From Minisyncoccota bacterium (GTDB taxonomy: Bacteria > Patescibacteriota > Minisyncoccia > Phycocordibacterales > UBA1006), in contig JAJOLB010000041.1 in the NCBI GenBank assembly GCA_021129535.1, positions 1 to 9,455 of the forward strand: 9,455 nucleotides of DNA, in the 5' to 3' direction. The notes below the pieces were generated by a model, which worked only from the letters and a program-made list of their open reading frames with translations, did not search any database and was not told where the DNA came from. Shown here piece by piece: positions 5,154-9,455 of this stretch. The position numbers and the translations under genes are program-made. Numbering within the stretch: position 1 is the first letter of the stretch; each line of letters opens with the position of its first letter.

Positions 5154-6707
5154 ATGAATTCAGAAACAAAAAATTCCCAAAAGGTACTTCTCATTGTTCG
5201 TGATGGTTGGGGTTACTCACCTGACATAGAATACAACATGATTGCACAAGCTGATACACCCTATACAGATTATTTAGAAAAAACGTATCCAACAATATTA
5301 TTGGATGCGAGTGGTGAGTCTGTTGGTTTACCCAGTGGGTATTTTGGAAATTCTGAGGTTGGTCATATGACTATTGGTGCAGGACGAGCTTTGGAGCAAT
5401 CTTTACTGCGCATAAATAACTCTATTAAAGATGGAAGTTTTTTTGAAAACAAAAAATTTTTAGAAGCTATTAATTTAGTAAAAGAAAAAAAATCTAGATT
5501 ACACCTTTTAGGTCTTCTTCAAAAAGAAGGTGTGCACGCACACTTTGACCATCTTGTTGCGTTACTTGAACTTGCAAAACAACAAGGATTAGGAGAAGAC
5601 AGTGTTTATATTCATGTGATTACAGACGGAAGAGATATGGAGGAGCAACATGCTATTCACTATATTTCTGACTTAGAGATAGAAATTGAACGTATTGGTG
5701 TTGGAAAAATTGTAACACTTTCCGGAAGGTATTTTGCAATGGACAGAAATAAAAATTGGGAACGAACTAAAAAATATTACAATAGTATTTGTCGTCCGTC
5801 TTCTTTTTCTGGATTCATACCCGATAAAGAAACTTTCTCAAACCCAAAAAATTATTTAACAAAAAAATATCAAGACTCAGAATTTTCAGACGAATTTTTG
5901 AAACCTGTTATTCATGAAGATTATGATGGTATCAACGAAGGTGATTCAATTATTAATTTTAGTTTTAGAAAAGATCGCGAGCGACAAATTGCAGCAGTTT
6001 TTTCTGATGAAAATTTCCCTCAATTTGAAACATTCCATAAAAATATTCACTTTATTTCAATGACAGAATATTATGAGGGGCTTAAAAATGTTGCATTTCC
6101 AGATATTGAAATAAAAGATATTCTTGGAAAAATTTTGGAGGAAAACAACAAGACACAATTACGAATTTCTGAAACTGAAAAATACGCCCATGTAACTTTT
6201 TTCTTTGATGGTGGGGAAGATTATGATTTTACTGATGAAAAAAAAATACTTATTTCCTCTCCTGATGTTGCAACTTTTGATTTGCAACCAGAGATGGCGT
6301 CAGTCGAGCTTTCTGAAAAACTTATTTCGGAAATTGAAAATACCGGTCAAGACTTTATTCTTTGTAATTTCCCAAATGCTGATATGGTTGGTCATAGTGG
6401 GAAATATGAGGCTATAAAAAAAGGGGTTAATGCTGTTGATGTTGCATTGAGCAGAATTATTCCAAAAGCCATAGATAATGGTTATGTCATTCTGCTCACA
6501 GCAGACCATGGGAACGCTGAATTCAAACATGATGACCACGAGACAAGTCATACATTAAATCCTGTTCAGTTTACATTTATTTCGAATAAAGAAGAATTTT
6601 CTAATCTTAGTTTATTAAGTGAAAAAGGATTGGAAAACATAGCTTCAACTGTCTTAAAAATAATGAAAATAGATATCCCAAACGTATATAAAAAACCTTT
6701 ATTTTGA
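5154..6707 (+). CDS. gpmI: 2,3-bisphosphoglycerate-independent phosphoglycerate mutase
   Basis: This enzyme interconverts 3- and 2-phosphoglycerate in lower glycolysis using two Mn ions and a phosphoserine intermediate. It belongs to the alkaline phosphatase superfamily. At 517 residues it is full length. Conserved motifs appear in order: R-D-G-W-G with metal ligand Asp17, G-N-S-E-V-G-H with catalytic Ser67, G-V-H-A-H-F-D-H, I-T-D-G-R-D, S-G-R-Y-F-A-M-D-R, F-R-K-D-R-E-R-Q, E-K-Y-A-H-V-T-F-F-F (Lys343), D-M-V-G-H (Asp410, His414), A-D-H-G-N-A-E (Asp451, His452) and S-H-T-L-N-P-V with His466. The loop before His466 is shorter than in Bacillus homologues. All catalytic residues are kept, so it should be active. 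It has its own promoter and terminator, separate from the cysteine desulfurase. It stops at TGA, which shows the standard bacterial code. Confidence 0.97.
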   Translation: MNSETKNSQKVLLIVRDGWGYSPDIEYNMIAQADTPYTDYLEKTYPTILLDASGESVGLPSGYFGNSEVGHMTIGAGRALEQSLLRINNSIKDGSFFENKKFLEAINLVKEKKSRLHLLGLLQKEGVHAHFDHLVALLELAKQQGLGEDSVYIHVITDGRDMEEQHAIHYISDLEIEIERIGVGKIVTLSGRYFAMDRNKNWERTKKYYNSICRPSSFSGFIPDKETFSNPKNYLTKKYQDSEFSDEFLKPVIHEDYDGINEGDSIINFSFRKDRERQIAAVFSDENFPQFETFHKNIHFISMTEYYEGLKNVAFPDIEIKDILGKILEENNKTQLRISETEKYAHVTFFFDGGEDYDFTDEKKILISSPDVATFDLQPEMASVELSEKLISEIENTGQDFILCNFPNADMVGHSGKYEAIKKGVNAVDVALSRIIPKAIDNGYVILLTADHGNAEFKHDDHETSHTLNPVQFTFISNKEEFSNLSLLSEKGLENIASTVLKIMKIDIPNVYKKPLF

Positions 6708-6717
6708 TGGTTTTTTT
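6690..6717 (+). terminator. Weak intrinsic terminator overlapping the gpmI stop
   Basis: AAAAAACC (6690-6697) pairs with GGTTTTTT (6709-6716) around an 11-base loop that contains the TGA stop (6705-6707). The run of seven T (6711-6717) supplies the release tract. Only two GC pairs support the stem, so read-through into the next genes is possible. Confidence 0.5.
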
Positions 6718-6720
6718 ACT

Positions 6721-6748
6721 TTGCTTTCTCCTGTTTTTACTGTAATAT
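6721..6748 (+). promoter_or_regulatory. Candidate promoter for the membrane protein and fibre genes
   Basis: TTGCTT (6721-6726) and TAATAT (6743-6748) are spaced by 16 bases. TATAAG (6746-6751) is an alternative -10. Start would be near 6755, giving a leader of about 38 bases. The region is very AT-rich, so chance matches are likely. Confidence 0.3.
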
Positions 6749-6792
6749 AAGTGTATATTAGATGCATAATATTTCGTAGTTACTCGTAAGAT

Positions 6793-6978
6793 ATGAAAAG
6801 GAAAATTATTAAAAAAAAATCACATAAAATACTCTGGAGAACATGTACCGTGTTATTGGGTTTCTTCATTATAATTTATTTTTTCGGTGCTTATATTTTT
6901 TATTCAAAAAATACAGATTATTACCAAAGAAATTTTGGAGAAACTGAAATGAATAAAATCAACAATCTCTCAAACTAA
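6793..6978 (+). CDS. Small single-pass membrane protein, unknown function
   Basis: This 61-residue product is not recognised as a known family. It has a very basic N-terminus (eight Lys/Arg in the first 12 residues), one hydrophobic helix at about 17-37 rich in Phe, Ile and Tyr, and a polar C-terminal tail of about 24 residues. The charge pattern predicts the N-terminus inside and the tail outside. It has no signal-peptidase site and no cysteine apart from Cys18 in the helix. It ends 3 bases before the start of the giant fibre gene on the same strand, so they probably share a transcript, and it might help anchor or export the fibre. That is inference from position only. The good spacing and basic/hydrophobic organisation argue that it is real. 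Confidence 0.6.
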   Translation: MKRKIIKKKSHKILWRTCTVLLGFFIIIYFFGAYIFYSKNTDYYQRNFGETEMNKINNLSN

Positions 6979-6981
6979 TTT

Positions 6982-9455
6982 ATGGATTTTTCAAAAAAAC
7001 AATTTTATCTACTTCTTATTATTTTTGTGATTTTTCTCAATTCTTTTTCTATTGTAAATGCGCAGAAACTCAACAGTGTTGAGGAATTTTCTTTGAAAGT
7101 TTTTTGCACATTTTCATATTGTGAGGAAAATGTAGTAGAGACAGAAAAAGACGACCTAAGTATTGCAGAGCGTGTTGCCTTAAAAACATATTGTTCTCTT
7201 AATGATTGTAATCAGCAATCTGAAAAGAAAAATACACTGATTAAAACCTTTTCAGGAAAAGACGGAAAAGACGGTAAAGACGGTGTTAATGGTATTAACG
7301 GGGAAAAAGGCTCTCGTGGTTTACGTGGTTATCAGGGTGTGAGAGGTTTAGTTGGTGAAAAAGGAGAGCAGGGACCTCGCGGTAGAGGAAGCTCTGGTCC
7401 TCGTGGTAGTGATGGAGTAGACGGGCAAGATGCAACTGGCTCTGACGCTCTTGTTGTTGATGGTCTAACTGCTATATATTCAGGGTCAGATCACATTGAG
7501 TGTATTAGCGATGGATATATTTTACAATGGGATGCTATTAATTCATATTGGTCATGCTTTGATCCTGCAACTATCTCAGCAATCCAAACACTTACAACTA
7601 TTACTGACAATGGTGATGGTACTTTTTCATATTTAGATGAACAAAATAATACAACAACTATTGATGTAAAAAACCTAGAAACAACAACAGGTATTGTACT
7701 GAATATAAACTCTCTTGATTTTACCGATGAAGATGGTTCTACTACAAATATTAATCTTACTCCATACCTCGACAACACCGACGCACAGCAAATTAACCTC
7801 TCGGGAAACACTCTTACGCTTTCAAATGGAACAGCAGCAGATACCACCGCTGACCTTTCAATCTATCTTGATGATACCGACACCACCTACACGGCCGGAA
7901 ACGGTCTTGCACTCGCTGGAACCGTATTCTCAGCAGACATCACTGCGGCATGTTCAGGAACTGACAAATTACGATGGAATGGAACAGACTTTGTCTGTGC
8001 AACAGATCTTGTCTTAACCGAAGCGCAAGTTGATGCGTATGCGAATAATAATGGGTATCTAAAAAATATAGTAGAAGATACAACTCCACAGCTTGGTGGG
8101 TCATTAGATACACAAGGTAACGCTATAAATACATCATCTGGTGATTTACTATTAGATGGAACCGTAGTTATTAATGGAGCCTCTCCATTAAGAAGTTTTA
8201 ACGTTAAAGGAAGTGGACTAAACGGAAGATTATCTATCCAAGGAGGCGCGGGTGGTAATCCAGGTGTAGAGCTAACTACTGATGACAACGACTCAAGAGT
8301 TCTCATGAGATTAAATGAGGTTGGTGTAGACGGAACAGAATTAGCTATATATACAGAACCAGTCGGGGGTTCAATAGTGCAAGCCTTAGCAATAGAAAGT
8401 ACTGGTGCATTAAATATGTTAAATCATAACATTACCAATGCTGGAATTATTTCTGCCATAGGTGGAAACTCTACAAATTGGAATAATGCATTTGGTTGGG
8501 GTGATCATTCTCTTGCTGGATATTTAACAAGTTTTACAGAGGTTGACGGGTCTATCACAAATGAATTACAAGATCTGACATTTGCTTCAAACATATTGTC
8601 ACTGACAAACAGTGCTATTAATTTTGATTTATCGGCTTATCTAGACAATACTGATGAACAAGACTTAACATTAACAGGAAATATCCTTGCAATTTCAAGT
8701 GATCCAAATACGGATGTTGATTTAAGCACCTACCTCGACAACACGGATACTTTGGCTGCACTTTCGTGTGGGTCAAATGAAATCGCTTCATGGAATGGGA
8801 CAGCATGGATATGTATTGCGGATGATAATGGTACTGATAATCAGAATTTAACATCAGCATCTATAAATGCTGCGAATATTCTTTCTTTGGGGATTGAAAA
8901 TGGTGGTGGAACAAGTGTTGATTTATCACAATTGGAACACACAGGAACGGAAGGTTCAATATTCTTTGCAGGAACTGACACTAAACCAACAGAAGATAAC
9001 GCTAATTTATTTTGGGATGATGTTAATGACAGATTAGGGGTAGGTATGAATAGCGGATTAGAAGCAAAACTTAATGTAGATGGAGATGTTTTGATTGAGG
9101 GTCAGGATTTAATATTTACACATAGTAGTCTGACGAATATAGATAGTATTAGTTACAGTGATGGATCCAATCTTGGTTCATCAGGAGTGTATACATTTTT
9201 ATCTGACACAACCCTCAGACCAAATTGGAATGACCCCACTGCCGCCATTTCAGCAAGAGGTGGATATTTTGCAGGAGATGTCGGAATTAGAACGGATAAT
9301 CCCGAGGCTAATTTACATATTGCAGGAGATGGTAGGATAAAACTACAACAAGCAGCATCCGGAGGGAATGAGGAAGCTAACTTTGATATAAATGTGGGGG
9401 GTGATGGGCAGCTTTATATAGAAAATAAGGTATACAATACACTTCCATTTGTGAT
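6982..9455 (+). CDS. Giant secreted collagen-like / tail-fibre-like surface protein (3' end outside window)
   Basis: The frame stays open from the ATG at 6982 to the window edge: 824 complete codons and no stop. A signal peptide spans residues 1-27 (V-N-A/Q). A duplicated C-X4-C motif follows (Cys42/47 and Cys71/76), then about 20 Gly-X-Y triplets (92-150). The rest is a mosaic of beta-rich pieces: three Cys-Trp modules (174-192, 324-339, 596-611), four Y-L-D-(N/D)-T-D repeats (262, 295, 553, 584), V-E-D-T-T-P-Q-L-G-G (364-373), F-G-W-G-D-H-S-L-A-G-Y (504-514), L-F-W-D-D-V-N-D-R-L-G-V-G (676-688) and a second related G-D-V-G-I piece (765-769). Such pieces are common in phage tail fibres and in proteins ending with an endosialidase-type self-cleaving chaperone (Peptidase_S74), which may lie downstream. 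It is probably a trimeric surface adhesin, but the host-contact role is inferred. No Shine-Dalgarno site is seen. Confidence 0.9.
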   Translation, partial: MDFSKKQFYLLLIIFVIFLNSFSIVNAQKLNSVEEFSLKVFCTFSYCEENVVETEKDDLSIAERVALKTYCSLNDCNQQSEKKNTLIKTFSGKDGKDGKDGVNGINGEKGSRGLRGYQGVRGLVGEKGEQGPRGRGSSGPRGSDGVDGQDATGSDALVVDGLTAIYSGSDHIECISDGYILQWDAINSYWSCFDPATISAIQTLTTITDNGDGTFSYLDEQNNTTTIDVKNLETTTGIVLNINSLDFTDEDGSTTNINLTPYLDNTDAQQINLSGNTLTLSNGTAADTTADLSIYLDDTDTTYTAGNGLALAGTVFSADITAACSGTDKLRWNGTDFVCATDLVLTEAQVDAYANNNGYLKNIVEDTTPQLGGSLDTQGNAINTSSGDLLLDGTVVINGASPLRSFNVKGSGLNGRLSIQGGAGGNPGVELTTDDNDSRVLMRLNEVGVDGTELAIYTEPVGGSIVQALAIESTGALNMLNHNITNAGIISAIGGNSTNWNNAFGWGDHSLAGYLTSFTEVDGSITNELQDLTFASNILSLTNSAINFDLSAYLDNTDEQDLTLTGNILAISSDPNTDVDLSTYLDNTDTLAALSCGSNEIASWNGTAWICIADDNGTDNQNLTSASINAANILSLGIENGGGTSVDLSQLEHTGTEGSIFFAGTDTKPTEDNANLFWDDVNDRLGVGMNSGLEAKLNVDGDVLIEGQDLIFTHSSLTNIDSISYSDGSNLGSSGVYTFLSDTTLRPNWNDPTAAISARGGYFAGDVGIRTDNPEANLHIAGDGRIKLQQAASGGNEEANFDINVGGDGQLYIENKVYNTLPFV
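7255..7431 (+). repeat. Collagen-like Gly-X-Y repeat segment
   Basis: Glycine recurs every third residue from 92 to 134 (15 positions). The register slips by one residue at Arg135, and glycine then recurs from 136 to 148. Proline is rare (only twice, in G-P-R), while Lys-Gly-Asp/Glu combinations (G-K-D-G, G-E-K-G-E) are frequent. In bacterial collagens such charge pairs are known to stabilise the triple helix without hydroxyproline. The segment predicts a homotrimeric rod. Confidence 0.9.
7501..8814 (+). repeat. Three Cys-Trp modules within the fibre protein
   Basis: Residues 174-192, 324-339 and 596-611 share the plan C-x(4-8)-(I/L)-x-x-W-(N/D)-x-x-x-(F/W)-x-C, for example L-R-W-N-G-T-D-F-V-C and A-S-W-N-G-T-A-W-I-C. 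The cysteines are 18, 15 and 15 residues apart and probably pair within each module. The first copy is more diverged (L-Q-W-D-A-I-N-S-Y-W-S-C). Confidence 0.75.
7765..8748 (+). repeat. Four Y-L-D-(N/D)-T-D repeats of the fibre protein
   Basis: Copies lie at 7765-7782, 7864-7881, 8638-8655 and 8731-8748. The first and third are followed by Q-Q/Q-D, L-x-L-(S/T)-G-N-x-L and a further D-L-S-x-Y-L-D tail, giving a longer unit of about 33 residues. Copies one and four share an exact 14-base DNA match while copies two and three use other codons. Confidence 0.8.

Noticed and set aside
6705..6707. TGA as a recoded glycine codon (code 25)
   Set aside because: gpmI reaches its usual length at this TGA and a terminator overlaps it. 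No internal in-frame TGA occurs in any gene here.
7255..7300. CRISPR or satellite repeat suggested by the GACGGAAAAGACGGTAAAGACGG run
   Set aside because: The period is 9 bases and in frame, encoding G-K-D triplets. There are no spacers and no cas genes.
7384..7392. Possible frameshift in the collagen region where the Gly-X-Y register slips
   Set aside because: The frame is open on both sides and the repeat resumes after one extra residue step. This is a natural collagen interruption, not a sequencing frameshift.
7491..8306. Minus-strand open frames (7491-7847, 7887-8306) opposite the fibre gene
   Set aside because: The plus frame is continuous with a signal peptide and repeat structure. 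The opposite frames have no such features and follow from the repetitive Thr/Asp codons.

Overview
The window reads as a chromosomal segment of a reduced, AT-rich bacterium, most likely a member of the Candidate Phyla Radiation (Patescibacteria, Parcubacteria-like). The case for this is the combination of tandem T4SS-pilin-like small membrane proteins, a DUF4446 protein, a very short IF-2, compact gene spacing with no Shine-Dalgarno motifs at the starts, and a large collagen-like secreted fibre. This placement is an inference; no marker in the window proves it. TGA is used as a normal stop (end of gpmI), so the TGA-to-glycine code of Gracilibacteria and Absconditabacteria is not supported.

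Layout. (1) 1-1230, plus strand: three consecutive genes for small secreted proteins with two membrane segments each, resembling the T4SS_pilin/TrbC-VirB2 type. The second and third are clear paralogues. A bidirectional terminator follows at 1234-1259. (2) 1263-3784, minus strand: a probable translation operon read right to left, DUF4446 protein, infB (IF-2), rbfA, tRNA-Cys(GCA) and tRNA-Leu(UAA), ending at the same terminator. (3) 3785-3897: a divergent promoter region. (4) 3898-6707, plus strand: cysteine desulfurase (IscS/NifS type), then cofactor-independent phosphoglycerate mutase (gpmI). Each has its own predicted promoter almost touching the start codon and a terminator overlapping or next to its stop codon. 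(5) 6793-9455, plus strand: a 61-residue single-pass membrane protein, followed 3 bases later by a very long secreted protein that runs off the end of the window (at least 824 residues). The latter has a signal peptide, a duplicated cysteine motif, about 20 collagen Gly-X-Y triplets, and then a mosaic of beta-rich repeats like those of phage tail fibres and endosialidase-chaperone (Peptidase_S74) proteins.

How the genes work together. The central block is housekeeping: translation initiation and 30S maturation, two tRNAs, sulfur mobilisation for Fe-S clusters or tRNA thiolation, and lower glycolysis. The two flanks face the outside: a pilin-like cluster on the left and a collagen/tail-fibre adhesin on the right, both plausible for a cell-attached episymbiont. 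No stretch longer than about 115 bases lacks a gene. The least ordinary parts are the mosaic fibre gene with an internal GC-rich island, the predicted leaderless transcripts, and the unusual C-terminal domain of IF-2.
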